This document shows positions 33,701 to 42,749 of a stretch of 47,492 bases of DNA, in pieces. This DNA is from DATJXG01 sp035500455 (GTDB lineage Bacteria > Acidobacteriota > Terriglobia > Terriglobales > Acidobacteriaceae). Under the pieces are notes generated by a model, which ran no database searches, was not told the DNA's origin, and worked only from the letters and a program-made list of their open reading frames with translations. Where the stretch lies: positions 1 through 47,492 of the forward strand of contig DATJXG010000190.1 of the NCBI GenBank assembly GCA_035500455.1, given 5' to 3'. Every line of letters starts with the position of its first letter. The first letter of the stretch is position 1. A program made the position numbers and the translations under genes.

Positions 33701-33794
33701 ATTTGTAATTTGGTAATCGGGCAATTTGTAATTTAAAACCCTTCGAGCGTGCGGCTCGCCAAATCGCAAATTACCCGATTACCAAATTACAAAT
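33701..33794. repeat. AT-rich inverted repeat
   Basis: ATTTGTAATTTGGTAATCGG at 33701-33720 is perfectly inverted at 33775-33794, and pairing extends with one mismatch by about 8 bp inward. The AT-rich arms contrast sharply with the GC-rich surroundings. It lies immediately after the response regulator gene. Confidence 0.85.
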
Positions 33795-33826
33795 CCAAAC
33801 GCCCTCAGCCCACATTCCATCTTAAA

Positions 33827-33865
33827 CAGAAAAGGGACCGGTCGAGGCCACCGGTCCCTTTTCTG
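33827..33865. terminator. bidirectional intrinsic terminator
   Basis: A perfect 16-bp stem (CAGAAAAGGGACCGGT 33827-33842, inverse at 33850-33865) with a 7-nt loop. The stem base carries A-runs on one side and T-runs on the other, so it can end transcripts from both directions. It sits between the convergent response regulator (ends 33698) and TonB receptor 1 (ends 33878). Confidence 0.9.
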
Positions 33866-33877
33866 CAGGGTGCTAAG

Positions 33878-36800
33878 CTAGAACACAAATTTCACGCTCA
33901 GCGTCATCTGCCGGATCCCGCCTCCGAACTGCTTTGCATCCAGAAACGCTCCGCTCTCCGGCTGCGCGTAGCCGCCGCTGGACTGCGCTATCGCAATGCC
34001 CGAGGTGTTGAACACATTGCCGTTGCTCAGGGCGTAGCTGGGGTGATTGAAGATGTTGAACACATCCACCCGCATCTGCAGGTACTTGCTCTCGCTGAGA
34101 TAGGTGTTCTTCGCCAGTGACAGGTTGAAGGTGGCGAAGCCCGGTGAAAGGAAGCTGTTGCGGCCCACGGTGGTGAGCGCGCCACTGCCGGCCACCACGT
34201 AGCGCGCGCTGGGATCAGCCGGCGTGTAGCCGATGGCCGGATCGAAGCCCGCGCCGATAAACGCGAAGGGACCGTTGGGGTTGGCGGCGCAACCTTGCAG
34301 CGGCGCCGCGGTAAACGTCGTGGATCCGATGTAAGTGCCGCCCACCGGAACTCCGGAAGTGCTCCCCAAGGTAGATTCGCAAACCGGGAGAACATCCGTT
34401 CCCGTGTTTGCCGTTCCGCTCGAGTTGAACACCACGCGATCGCCGGCGGCATCCACGTTGCCGTTCGAATCCACGCCCGACTGAATCGTCACCGGCTGCC
34501 CGGTCTGCGCGAAGAACACCGTGCTGACCTGATAGCCGTTTACCAGCGTCTTCAGCAGGCGGTTGTCCGCGCTTGTCTTCGGCAGTTGATATACGATCCC
34601 CATCGAGAACTTGTGCCGCACATCCAGGTCTGAGTTAGCGCGGTCTGCTCCCAGATTGTTGGTGTCTTCTGAGCGCCGCGGGTTGAGCGTGCTGGTGAAG
34701 AACTCGTTGGTGGCATCGTCGATGGTGTGGGAATAGGTATAGCTGGCGTTGATCGAAACGCCGTGGCGTGTGCGCTGCGTAAAGCTGATCGAGCCGGAGT
34801 GGTAAATACTGCTGCCCAGCGGATCATAAGCGGTCACGTTCCCGAAGAAGCCATACTGCCCCCAGATGTTGGGATCGTTGCTGGTAAGGCCGGGAACCGG
34901 ATTGCCTGGTCCGAACGGGCCGAGCCCGTTGAGTTCCTGGTTGAACACGAAGTTGTAAAACGTCGTATCGGTCGGCGTGCTGGCGGTGTAGGTCGCGGGA
35001 ATCTGCGACCTATCCAGGTAAGTGGGCAGTGGGGTGCCGCCAGCGTCGAAATACGAAATAAAGTTCCGGCGGTTCTGCACCGGCAGTTCCAGGCCGCGCG
35101 TTCCCACGTAACGAACTTCCACCGTGGCGTTTCGGTACAGTTCGTGTTGCACTCCCAGGCTCCAGCTCAAAATCTTCGGTAATTGATTGTCAGGCAGGTA
35201 GGCGCTGGTCAGATTGCGCGCGTCCGCCTGGCCGGTGGGAGGAATGTACGCCTGCGGCAACCCTCCTCCTGCCAGGAACCCGCTTCCGCTGCTGCACCAC
35301 GAGGGCGTGGGGCTGAGGGTGCAGGCCGATCCGGTGTCCAGTTCGCTCTGCAACTGCGGCGGCAGTGAAATCGAATCGAAGTTCTGGAACTTCACGTCAT
35401 AGCCGATTCCAAAACCGCCCCGAATGGAAGTTTTGCCGCTGCCCGTCGGATCATAAGCGAAGCCGATCCGTGGCGCGATGTTGTTCCTGTCCGTCCCCGG
35501 GTTCTTGAAGGTGATCACTCCGGGAACGTCCGAGATGGAATTCTTGCTCCACTGCTCGTCTCCCACCGGATTGGTCCAGAACTCGTAACGCACGCCCAGG
35601 TTCAGGGTCAGGCGCGGAGTGGCTTTGAAATCGTCCTGGACGAATCCCGCAAACAGGCTTTGGGTTCCCAGGAAGAATCCCGAGCCCGCGTTGCGCAGGG
35701 CACGCACGTCGGGAATCTGGTCATTGATGAACGCCGAGGTGGAGCTGTAGGCATAGTCGCCCACGCTGCGCGGCAAGAAGAATTGTGGATAGATGAAGTG
35801 GTTGTACTCGCCGCCGAACTTGAACGAGTGCTTGCCACGCACCCAGGAGAGATTGTCGCGAACCTGGTAGCTGCTCTGCTTCTGGCTCTGGTTGTCCCCG
35901 ACGCCCGCCGTGTCCACCGAATACATGTCGTTGAGCGTGATATTGGGCTGGCAATCCGTTCCCGGCGTGCACGGATCCAGCAGGCCGAGGAAGTAATACG
36001 AGTACTGCAGCCGCAGATCGTTCACTACGTTGTTGCGCGCCGTCCAGGTGTCGGTGAAGGCTACTTTGCGGTTGTTGACCGGTTCATCCTGGTTCCACAC
36101 CGGCAAAGGAATAAACGCCGGAAGGATGAATTTTTCCTGGTTGAAGGTGAAGCGTGTGCCGAGCTGGTGATGCCCCAGGGTGTAGTCGGTGTTGAACTGG
36201 GCGTCATGCTCGCGCTGAAAGTTGGGACCGATGGCCACCAGGCTGCCCACAGGAATGCCCGTGCCATTCACATCGAGCGTGCCCTCGTTGTTGGAAGGCG
36301 CCACCGGAAAGTCCTTGAGAGCCGCCGCCACCGCCGGGTCCACGGCCATCGCCTGCAGCATGGTGAGTCCCTCGGCGGTCGGGGCGCTGTCCAGTGCCAC
36401 CGGCGAGCCCGCGCCGTGGACGGTGGTGTACTCATAAGCGCCGAAGAAGAAAAGCTTGTCTTTGATGATGGGGCCGCCGATGGTGCCGCCGAAGCGGTTG
36501 TCGTCGTAAGCCGGCTTGCCGGCGATGGTTCCCGCCCCGATCGCTTCCTTGGTCAGGTTGTCGAGCGAGTTGAAATTGCGGTTCTGGAGATACCACTCGC
36601 CCGAGCCATGCACCTGGTTGGTGCCGGTCTTGGTGACCAGGCTGAACTGTCCGCCGGCCGAGTGCCCGTACTCCGCGCTGAACTGGTTGGTCTGCAGAGA
36701 GAACTCCGATACCGCATCCGGAATCACCGTAGAGTTGTTGCCGGTGGTGCCCAGATTATTGTCATCCACGCCGTCCACCGAGAAGTTGTTGTAGCGCGGG

Positions 36801-37402
36801 CGCGTTCCTCCCACCGAGCCGCCCACTCCCTGCGCCCCGCCGGGCGTTGCCACGACGTTTGCCGAGAGGATCGCCAGGTTCAACGGGCTGCCGTTCAGCA
36901 CGCCCGCCGAACTGGGAAGCTGCGAAATCTCCTGTGCTCCGTAGTTCGCGGTCAGGTCGGAGGAGGTTGTCTGCACCGCCACCGCTCCGGCTGAAACTTC
37001 CACCGTTTCCGTCGCGGTTCCGACCGAAAGCGAGGCGTCCGCGACGTTGTCCTGGTTCGCCAGCACGACGATGTTCTTGTGCACGAAGTTCTTGAATCCC
37101 GCCGCGCTCACCGTCACCGTGTAACTGCCCGGCAAAATGCTGGGCAAGCTGTAAGTGCCGGCGGAACTGGTTACCGTTTTCTGCGTGACCCCGGTCGCCT
37201 GATTCGCCACCGTCACCTGCGCGTCCGGCACGACTGCTCCCTGAGGATCGAGCACCTGTCCCCGCAACAAGCCGGTGGTGGTCTGAGCCCCGGCGGGAAG
37301 TACTGCGAGCAGAAGCATGACCACGACCAGCCCAAACGCTAAGAGAGTGAGGCCCTGCCGCGCTGTCCGAGCTGCGGCCGCAATGTTCGCTCCGGTTTTC
37401 AT
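33878..37402 (-). CDS. TonB-dependent receptor 1, Oar-like with carboxypeptidase regulatory domain
   Basis: An outer-membrane protein of 1174 residues. It begins with a signal peptide (LTLLAFGLVVVMLLLAVLPAGAQ), then a CarboxypepD_reg-like beta-sandwich (about 42-125: LLRGQVLDPQGAVVPDAQVTV to GSYTVTVSAAGFKNF), a plug with VDGVDDNNLGTTGN, and a long beta-barrel ending MTLSVKFVF with a terminal aromatic residue. GAGGAGGA, 5 bp before ATG 37402, fixes the start; the open frame reaches 37477. These large receptors without SusD are characteristic of Acidobacteria; the ligand is unknown. The gene lies between the response regulator and kinase genes, so it may be a target of that two-component pair. 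Confidence 0.93.
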   Translation of the reverse strand: MKTGANIAAAARTARQGLTLLAFGLVVVMLLLAVLPAGAQTTTGLLRGQVLDPQGAVVPDAQVTVANQATGVTQKTVTSSAGTYSLPSILPGSYTVTVSAAGFKNFVHKNIVVLANQDNVADASLSVGTATETVEVSAGAVAVQTTSSDLTANYGAQEISQLPSSAGVLNGSPLNLAILSANVVATPGGAQGVGGSVGGTRPRYNNFSVDGVDDNNLGTTGNNSTVIPDAVSEFSLQTNQFSAEYGHSAGGQFSLVTKTGTNQVHGSGEWYLQNRNFNSLDNLTKEAIGAGTIAGKPAYDDNRFGGTIGGPIIKDKLFFFGAYEYTTVHGAGSPVALDSAPTAEGLTMLQAMAVDPAVAAALKDFPVAPSNNEGTLDVNGTGIPVGSLVAIGPNFQREHDAQFNTDYTLGHHQLGTRFTFNQEKFILPAFIPLPVWNQDEPVNNRKVAFTDTWTARNNVVNDLRLQYSYYFLGLLDPCTPGTDCQPNITLNDMYSVDTAGVGDNQSQKQSSYQVRDNLSWVRGKHSFKFGGEYNHFIYPQFFLPRSVGDYAYSSTSAFINDQIPDVRALRNAGSGFFLGTQSLFAGFVQDDFKATPRLTLNLGVRYEFWTNPVGDEQWSKNSISDVPGVITFKNPGTDRNNIAPRIGFAYDPTGSGKTSIRGGFGIGYDVKFQNFDSISLPPQLQSELDTGSACTLSPTPSWCSSGSGFLAGGGLPQAYIPPTGQADARNLTSAYLPDNQLPKILSWSLGVQHELYRNATVEVRYVGTRGLELPVQNRRNFISYFDAGGTPLPTYLDRSQIPATYTASTPTDTTFYNFVFNQELNGLGPFGPGNPVPGLTSNDPNIWGQYGFFGNVTAYDPLGSSIYHSGSISFTQRTRHGVSINASYTYSHTIDDATNEFFTSTLNPRRSEDTNNLGADRANSDLDVRHKFSMGIVYQLPKTSADNRLLKTLVNGYQVSTVFFAQTGQPVTIQSGVDSNGNVDAAGDRVVFNSSGTANTGTDVLPVCESTLGSTSGVPVGGTYIGSTTFTAAPLQGCAANPNGPFAFIGAGFDPAIGYTPADPSARYVVAGSGALTTVGRNSFLSPGFATFNLSLAKNTYLSESKYLQMRVDVFNIFNHPSYALSNGNVFNTSGIAIAQSSGGYAQPESGAFLDAKQFGGGIRQMTLSVKFVF

Positions 37403-37631
37403 GGAATCCTCCTCGCGCGAAAGCGACTGCCGCGCCCTTGGCGCGGCGTCGGAAAACTGTTGGCAAGCAACAGCCATCGCATGTCTAGAGACAAGCGGAG
37501 GGCCAGAAACCCGCTGGTTTTGTGCTTAGGGACGGATAGCGGGCTTGACGTGACCAGGAGTCGGAGATGGGATTTCGACGGCGTGTTTTAGGTGCCTGGG
37601 ACGAACAGCGTTCGCGCGGGCAGTTGCGAAA

Positions 37632-37649
37632 TCTACGCGAAATCGTAGA
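37632..37649. promoter_or_regulatory. 18-bp dyad upstream of TonB receptor 1
   Basis: TCTACG and CGTAGA are separated by 6 bp, about 230 bp before the receptor start. A TATATT-like patch (minus strand, near 37665-37670) lies just upstream. An operator is possible; evidence is symmetry only. Confidence 0.25.
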
Positions 37650-37777
37650 ACCGCGCGCCACACAATATAGAGTTCAGTAGAAAGCACCGCCTGTTATTGC
37701 AAGCCGCCTGACAGTCGTAAACGCTGCTGTACGCAAGGGGCAGACGGCGTGTCAGCGCAGTGTGAACCGCTGTTGAC

Positions 37778-37800
37778 GATCACTTAGCAGATCACTTAGC
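37778..37800. repeat. 11-bp tandem direct repeat
   Basis: GATCACTTAGC occurs at 37778-37788 and again at 37790-37800, one base apart. It lies in the 637-bp gap 37403-38039 between TonB receptor 1 and the kinase gene, which otherwise has no supported ORF. Confidence 0.6.
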
Positions 37801-37816
37801 GCTCTTCGTGGCAAGC

Positions 37817-38009
37817 GTAGCGCCGGCGTTCCGCCCGCAACCTTCGGGTCATTCAACATGCCGAAACAATATGTGCAGAGGCAAGAGAGGCATTCACTTC
37901 GCGCCCTTGGCGGTTAATGGTACCGGTGGCGTCTCTCCGGCACTGTCGAGTGCGGTTGCGCTGCCGACCGCGGAACGACCTCGTCGTGCCGGCGAGACGC
38001 CGGCGCTAC
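37817..38009. repeat. GTAGCGCCGGCG inverted element, second copy
   Basis: GTAGCGCCGGCGTTCCGCCC starts at 37817, and the inverse arm TGCCGGCGAGACGCCGGCG ends near 38009. The arms match those at 24287-24376 but are spaced further apart (about 150 bp). Confidence 0.75.
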
Positions 38010-38039
38010 GCTGGAAATAAGGGCGCGAGACAGCCAAGG

Positions 38040-39449
38040 CTACGGCAACTGCGCCTCTCGCAGCACGACGTGGCCGCCCTCGGCATCCGGCGTCGAAGGA
38101 AGAGCCGGCGCGTCGTCGCGGTTTTGCAACTGGAGGGGAATGTGAATCTGCACCACAACGCCCCCTTCGGGCGGGCTCTGCAACTCCAGGCTTTGATTCT
38201 GCCCGTAGAGCGTCTCCAGCCTCTCGCGCGTGGCCCGCAGCCCCAGGCCGTGAGTCCATGGGGTCTCGGGCGCGTGCAGTCCGGCGCCGTTGTCGGCCAC
38301 TTGCAGTTCGAGCTCGCCGTCCCGCGCCGCCGCCGTGATCCGCACCTCGCCGCCTTCGGTGCGCTTTGACACTCCGTGTTTCACCGCGTTGTCCACCAGC
38401 GGCTGCAGCAGCAGGTGCGGTACCAGCGCGTCCAGAGTCTCCGGAGCCACGTCCACCACCACCGTCAGCCGCTCCTCGAAGCGCACCTTCTCGATCTCCA
38501 GGTAGCAGTTCACGAACTCCAGCTCCCGGCTGAGGGTTGTGATCTGGGTCCCGGCATCTTCGAGGATCATTCGCAGCAGGTCGCTGAGGCGGGTCATCAT
38601 GCGGTCGGCGGCGTGCACGTCCATCAGCATCAGCGTTGAAATCGAGTGCAGCGTGTTAAACAGAAAGTGTGGCTGCAGTTGGCTCTTGAGCGCCTGCAGT
38701 TGCGCCTTTGCCAGTTGCGCCTGCAATTGCGACGTCCGCAACTCCCGCTCGCGCAGTCCACGGTAGTAAGAGACGGCATGTGCCACCAGCACGATCGGCA
38801 GGTAGGTGCCGGTGATGTCATCGACGATGTTGAGCACGAACAGGCTCTCGATCAGGTCCCAGCGCATGTGGATGACGTGCGCTGCCGAGTTCCAGAAGGC
38901 CCAGATGTATTGCTTGGCATCGGGGTCCCAGATGGGATGAATGAGTGTCCGCAGAGCGATGTGTGCTGCGGAGAACAGCACGCCCCCCGCGAGATACAGC
39001 AGGCAACGCTTCCACCACTTGCCTAGGCGAAAGGGAAAGCGAATGGCCAGCGCGAACACCAGAGGGGTAAGCGGAGCGTAAGTGAGAATCTGGCTGAATT
39101 CGAGGGCGGCGGTGCTGAGGACCGACATGGGCGTGCCGCGCATGCGTTCGAATTCGTAAATGGTGAAGGTGGCGAGCACCGACACCACAGTCCACACCCC
39201 GAAGCTCACCGCCCAGATGAGCCACGAGCGGGTGGGCCGCAGCGTGGGTGCAGTGGCGGCGGGAACCGCCGCGCCCACAATGCGCCGCGGACGGCGCAGC
39301 AACTCGCCGCCGCAGTTGGGGCAGGTGTGATGAGCATTGGCGGCGCAGGCCTGGCAGAAGGTGCACTCATACGAGCAGATGTATGCGTCTTCGCCGGGAG
39401 CGAACGCGTGGGCGCACTTTTCGCAGCGAGTTTTCATCTCCAGATGCAT
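38040..39449 (-). CDS. LytS-type sensor histidine kinase with N-terminal DUF1272-like cysteine domain
   Basis: A 469-residue membrane kinase. Residues 1-56 are a Cys-rich module (C9, C12, C25, C29, C32, C35, C43, C46; YICSYECTFCQACA then CPNCGGELLRRPRR) matching the stand-alone DUF1272 family and probably binding zinc. Four or so membrane helices follow (from about 75 to 225), then the His_kinase domain with H261 in LQPHFLFNTLHSI, the N-box LVDNAVKHG (N354) and the G boxes DNGAGL and GLGLRATRERL. Its likely partner is the LytTR regulator at 32871-33698. Signal unknown; the cysteine module may sense redox or metal, an inference. ATG 39449 starts the cysteine module; ATG 39437 is possible. Confidence 0.93.
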   Translation of the reverse strand: MHLEMKTRCEKCAHAFAPGEDAYICSYECTFCQACAANAHHTCPNCGGELLRRPRRIVGAAVPAATAPTLRPTRSWLIWAVSFGVWTVVSVLATFTIYEFERMRGTPMSVLSTAALEFSQILTYAPLTPLVFALAIRFPFRLGKWWKRCLLYLAGGVLFSAAHIALRTLIHPIWDPDAKQYIWAFWNSAAHVIHMRWDLIESLFVLNIVDDITGTYLPIVLVAHAVSYYRGLRERELRTSQLQAQLAKAQLQALKSQLQPHFLFNTLHSISTLMLMDVHAADRMMTRLSDLLRMILEDAGTQITTLSRELEFVNCYLEIEKVRFEERLTVVVDVAPETLDALVPHLLLQPLVDNAVKHGVSKRTEGGEVRITAAARDGELELQVADNGAGLHAPETPWTHGLGLRATRERLETLYGQNQSLELQSPPEGGVVVQIHIPLQLQNRDDAPALPSTPDAEGGHVVLREAQLP

Positions 39450-39562
39450 GCGCAGATCCGCAGTTCAGCGCCGAAAAGCACTCCGCAAAGGCCCGCAGGG
39501 CCCAGCAGCCGAGGCTTCCACATTATGACCTGAGTGTCAAATGGATCCGGGAGGCGGGCAGT

Positions 39563-39636
39563 TGCGTCTTTGCGACCTTTGCGCTCTTTGCGGTGAAAGG
39601 TTTCTAACCGCAAAGAACGCAAGGTCGCAAAGAAAT
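39563..39636. repeat. CTTTGCG-type palindromic repeat, copy 4
   Basis: The left arm 39563-39594 (three CTTTGCG-like words) and the inverse arm 39607-39636 form a long imperfect stem in the gap between the kinase and TonB receptor 2 genes. Position suggests a transcript-end hairpin for the receptor gene. Confidence 0.75.
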
Positions 39637-39656
39637 AAAGAAAAACGAAGAACAAA

Positions 39657-42602
39657 TCAAAAGCTGAAAGAGAGCCGCATGTCGATGCGGCGGCTGGCGT
39701 CGCCCTGGCCGGAGTACGGGGGGCCGGTGAGGTCAAGGGACTGGCCGAAGAGCGGTGAATTCAGATTGCCGACCGGAACGCCTAAATTCGCACGGTTGAA
39801 CAGGTTCTGGGCTTCCACGCTCAGGGTGACCGCATAGCGCCGCTCCGTACTCCCACCACTGGGGCCGGAACCGCCGCTCGCCAGGCCCCGGCCTCCCAGG
39901 CCGCCGTGCCGGTTGTGGTCGTGGTCGCCTCCGCCTCCACCATCGTCGCCGTGACTTCGCTTGCCGATGGCTCCAAAGCCAAAGGTGCGGCTGACCCGCA
40001 AATTGAAAGTGACGGCCGAGGGGCCGGTCGCGGTGTTGGGCGGGATCAGCGTTGCCGTCGGGCTGGGGTTGATGTTGAAGGCGCCGTAGGGCGTTACGCG
40101 AACGTCAGATGCGGGCGTGGATGCAGTGGCATATGCCGGGCGGCTGTTGAGAATGCCTGTACCGAAGAGGTCTTCATCCAGAGTGACGCTGTAGGGCAGG
40201 CCGGAGCGCGCCATCACCATGGGATAGACCTCGATGCCGAACGGCATGTCGAGATTGCCGCCCACGAATGCGCGGTGCTGAATATCGAATTCGGCGCGGC
40301 CGTAATCGGCGAGGAGGTTCCACGGATTCGCCGGGAAACTGTCCACGCCGGCGGTATCGCTGTGCACATCGTTGTAGGCGTAGTAGCCAAACAAGGAAAC
40401 CCGTTTCCTGCGCACGTGAAAGTTGGCGATGATCTGGTTCTGGCGAAAGATGCCCTGCGAGACGTACGCGTACACATTGCCCGCCGCATCCCCCAGCGGA
40501 CGAGTACCGCTCGTTGGATCGCTGGGGTCATAGGTTCCGGGCAACGGCGCATTGATGTTGTTGGTGAGCAAACTCCGCTCGCCTCTTGAATTCACGTAGG
40601 TTACAGAAGCCGTGGCGTCCCGGGTGAGCTGGCGCTCGATGCTCACCGCCGACTCCAGCGCGTATGGCGACTTGAGGTTGGACGCAATTCTATACACCGT
40701 GGGCACGCTGGTTGACTGGGCCGCGAGCGTATCCAGCTGCGGGATGTCGGGGTAGAACGAAGGATTAGCCACGACATAGCTCACCTGATTGATCCCGTTC
40801 AGGCGTGCGGCCTGGATCATCTCGTCATCGTCGAAGCGGTCGTAGAAAACTCCGAAGCCGGCGCGCAGCACCGTCTTGACTTGCTGCGCGTGGCCCAGAC
40901 CCCAGGCGAGCCCCAGCCGCGGCGCCCAGTCCGCGTGGTCGCTGACCGCGTTTTCTGATTCCAGGCGCAGGCCGTAACTGAATGTCAGGTTGGGCCGCGC
41001 CTTCCAATCGTCCTGCACCCAAACCGCGCCATCGAGGCGGTTCACTTCGGCAACGGGATTTCCGCCGGTGATGTTGAACTGGCTGGGACCGACTCCTGCC
41101 GCCTGGATTTGCGCCATGGTCCAGCCCTGGCTCAGGTCCTGCTCGGTGGCCTGATAGTCAGTGAGCGAATTGAAAACAAAAGTGCCGTTGAAGTTGGCGT
41201 TGGTACTCTCGCGGCGGCGGATATCGCGAATGAAACCGCCGAAGCGGAAATAGTGACGGTTGAGATTGAGTGTGGTGACATTCTGCAACTCGTAGTGCGA
41301 CTCGCTGCGGTCCAGCGAACCGTCGCTGTAGCCGCCGTCGGTGAACGCACCCGACACCTGCAGCGTCGGGGAGAAGTCCTGCGGGTCGCGCGTGTTGTGG
41401 AAGTGCAGAAATTGAAAGCGCGTCTGGTTGAGCGCCCGTGGACTCAGAATCTGGGTGTCGCTAACCTGCAGAAGATGGTGCTGTCGGTCGAAATCGTAGG
41501 CCTGGGAAGGCAAGTCCTGCGCCCCTACGCCGTCATTAGTTTCATCCACGCCAAAGTAGTGATAACGGGCGGTGACCGTGTTGTTGGGCGTGAGCTGGTA
41601 GTCAACCCGCGGGCTTACGCTGGTAAGAACGCGAGGATTGGCGACGGCGGTGACAAATGAAACCGGCTGCAGGTTGGAGTCGAGGGTCTCTGTGTTGACC
41701 AGGTTGTCGCGATTGATATTGCGCCGCTCCATGGAGAAAAAGAAAGACGCTTTGTGGCCCAGCGGGCCACCCAGTCGGCCGCCATACAGCACCGTGTGAT
41801 AAGGGGGCTCAGCGGAATCTTCCAGAAACGGACTGTTGGAATTGAACTCCGAGGAGTTGCCCATGACGAAACCGCTGCCGTGCAGAGTATCGCTGCCCGG
41901 CTTGGTAAGAATTTCAACCCGGCCATAGCCCAGCCGGTCATAGCTCGCGGAGAAGGGATCCTGATTCACCCGAATCTCGCGAATCGCCGACTTGGGCGGC
42001 AGATCTCCGCCGGTAAAGCCATCGATATAAATTTCCGCTCCGTTCGGCCCCACCGACGGCCCGGCGAGTTCCTGGATCTGGGTGAGGAGAGAATCGGGAT
42101 CGTCAGCCAGCGAGTTGAGGGCAGAACCGCTGATCGCCACTGAGCTGGCGTTCTCGCTAGGGGACACCGCAACCTCCACCGGCTGCGCCTGCACCTCGAC
42201 TTCCGTTTGCGCAGCCGGCACGGCGAGATTGATGTCGAACGCGAAATTCTGCCCGGGCCTGATTTGAAGATTGGCCTTGCTGAAAACCGCGAAGCCGGGA
42301 GCTTCAGCCACCACCGTGTACTGGCCCGGCGCGAGGCGCGGCAGCAGGTAGGATCCACGCGCGTTCGTTTTTGCCGTGTGGGCTGTTCCTGAGGTGGAAG
42401 TCGCTGTTACCGTGGCATTGGGCACGACTGCGCCGGAAGGGTCAAGCACTTCGCCCTGAATGCTGCCCAGCTTCTGCTGGCCCTGCGCTGGGGTCAACAA
42501 CCACAATGCCATCGCAACGAATAAAATCGTCCGCCCGACATCTTGAACGAAACGCCCGCCCGTCTTCCGATCTGCGCCCATCATCCTTTCCGCCTGCTTC
42601 AT
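39657..42602 (-). CDS. TonB-dependent receptor 2, Oar-like with carboxypeptidase regulatory domain
   Basis: An outer-membrane receptor of 981 residues. A signal peptide (TILFVAMALWLLTPAQG) is followed by a CarboxypepD_reg sandwich (about 45-125: GSIQGEVLDPSGAVVPNATVT to GQYTVVAEAPGFAVF), the plug segment PNGAEIYIDGFTGGDLPP, and a barrel ending RRIDMRLSFSF. Residues about 883-920 form a Gly/Asp/His-rich loop (SHGDDGGGGGDHDH) that may bind metal. AAGG before ATG 42602 supports the start. The gene is divergent from an operon of alpha-mannosidase and alpha-fucosidase, so import of mannose- or fucose-containing oligosaccharides is likely. No SusD-like partner is present. Confidence 0.93.
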   Translation of the reverse strand: MKQAERMMGADRKTGGRFVQDVGRTILFVAMALWLLTPAQGQQKLGSIQGEVLDPSGAVVPNATVTATSTSGTAHTAKTNARGSYLLPRLAPGQYTVVAEAPGFAVFSKANLQIRPGQNFAFDINLAVPAAQTEVEVQAQPVEVAVSPSENASSVAISGSALNSLADDPDSLLTQIQELAGPSVGPNGAEIYIDGFTGGDLPPKSAIREIRVNQDPFSASYDRLGYGRVEILTKPGSDTLHGSGFVMGNSSEFNSNSPFLEDSAEPPYHTVLYGGRLGGPLGHKASFFFSMERRNINRDNLVNTETLDSNLQPVSFVTAVANPRVLTSVSPRVDYQLTPNNTVTARYHYFGVDETNDGVGAQDLPSQAYDFDRQHHLLQVSDTQILSPRALNQTRFQFLHFHNTRDPQDFSPTLQVSGAFTDGGYSDGSLDRSESHYELQNVTTLNLNRHYFRFGGFIRDIRRRESTNANFNGTFVFNSLTDYQATEQDLSQGWTMAQIQAAGVGPSQFNITGGNPVAEVNRLDGAVWVQDDWKARPNLTFSYGLRLESENAVSDHADWAPRLGLAWGLGHAQQVKTVLRAGFGVFYDRFDDDEMIQAARLNGINQVSYVVANPSFYPDIPQLDTLAAQSTSVPTVYRIASNLKSPYALESAVSIERQLTRDATASVTYVNSRGERSLLTNNINAPLPGTYDPSDPTSGTRPLGDAAGNVYAYVSQGIFRQNQIIANFHVRRKRVSLFGYYAYNDVHSDTAGVDSFPANPWNLLADYGRAEFDIQHRAFVGGNLDMPFGIEVYPMVMARSGLPYSVTLDEDLFGTGILNSRPAYATASTPASDVRVTPYGAFNINPSPTATLIPPNTATGPSAVTFNLRVSRTFGFGAIGKRSHGDDGGGGGDHDHNRHGGLGGRGLASGGSGPSGGSTERRYAVTLSVEAQNLFNRANLGVPVGNLNSPLFGQSLDLTGPPYSGQGDASRRIDMRLSFSF

Positions 42603-42749
42603 TCAACCTTACCACTGCGGGCGGACATTTTTCACTGGGTGGCGTCGTCGAAAAACAGGTTCGCCGTATTGGCGCGGGTCACGAGCTGCGAATCGTGCTC
42701 CAGGGAACCTGGTGCCGCCGCCACCCCAGTCTGCAGACAGCTCGTCGGA

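Noticed and set aside
35660..36994. 444-residue open frame on the plus strand opposite TonB receptor 1
   Set aside because: It lies wholly antisense to a well-supported receptor gene, has no family resemblance and shows the His/Arg/Val-rich composition of an antisense shadow.
37778..37800. Direct repeat as a LytTR binding site
   Set aside because: LytTR sites are usually two ~9-bp half-sites with 12-13 bp between them; this pair is only one base apart and lacks the expected consensus.
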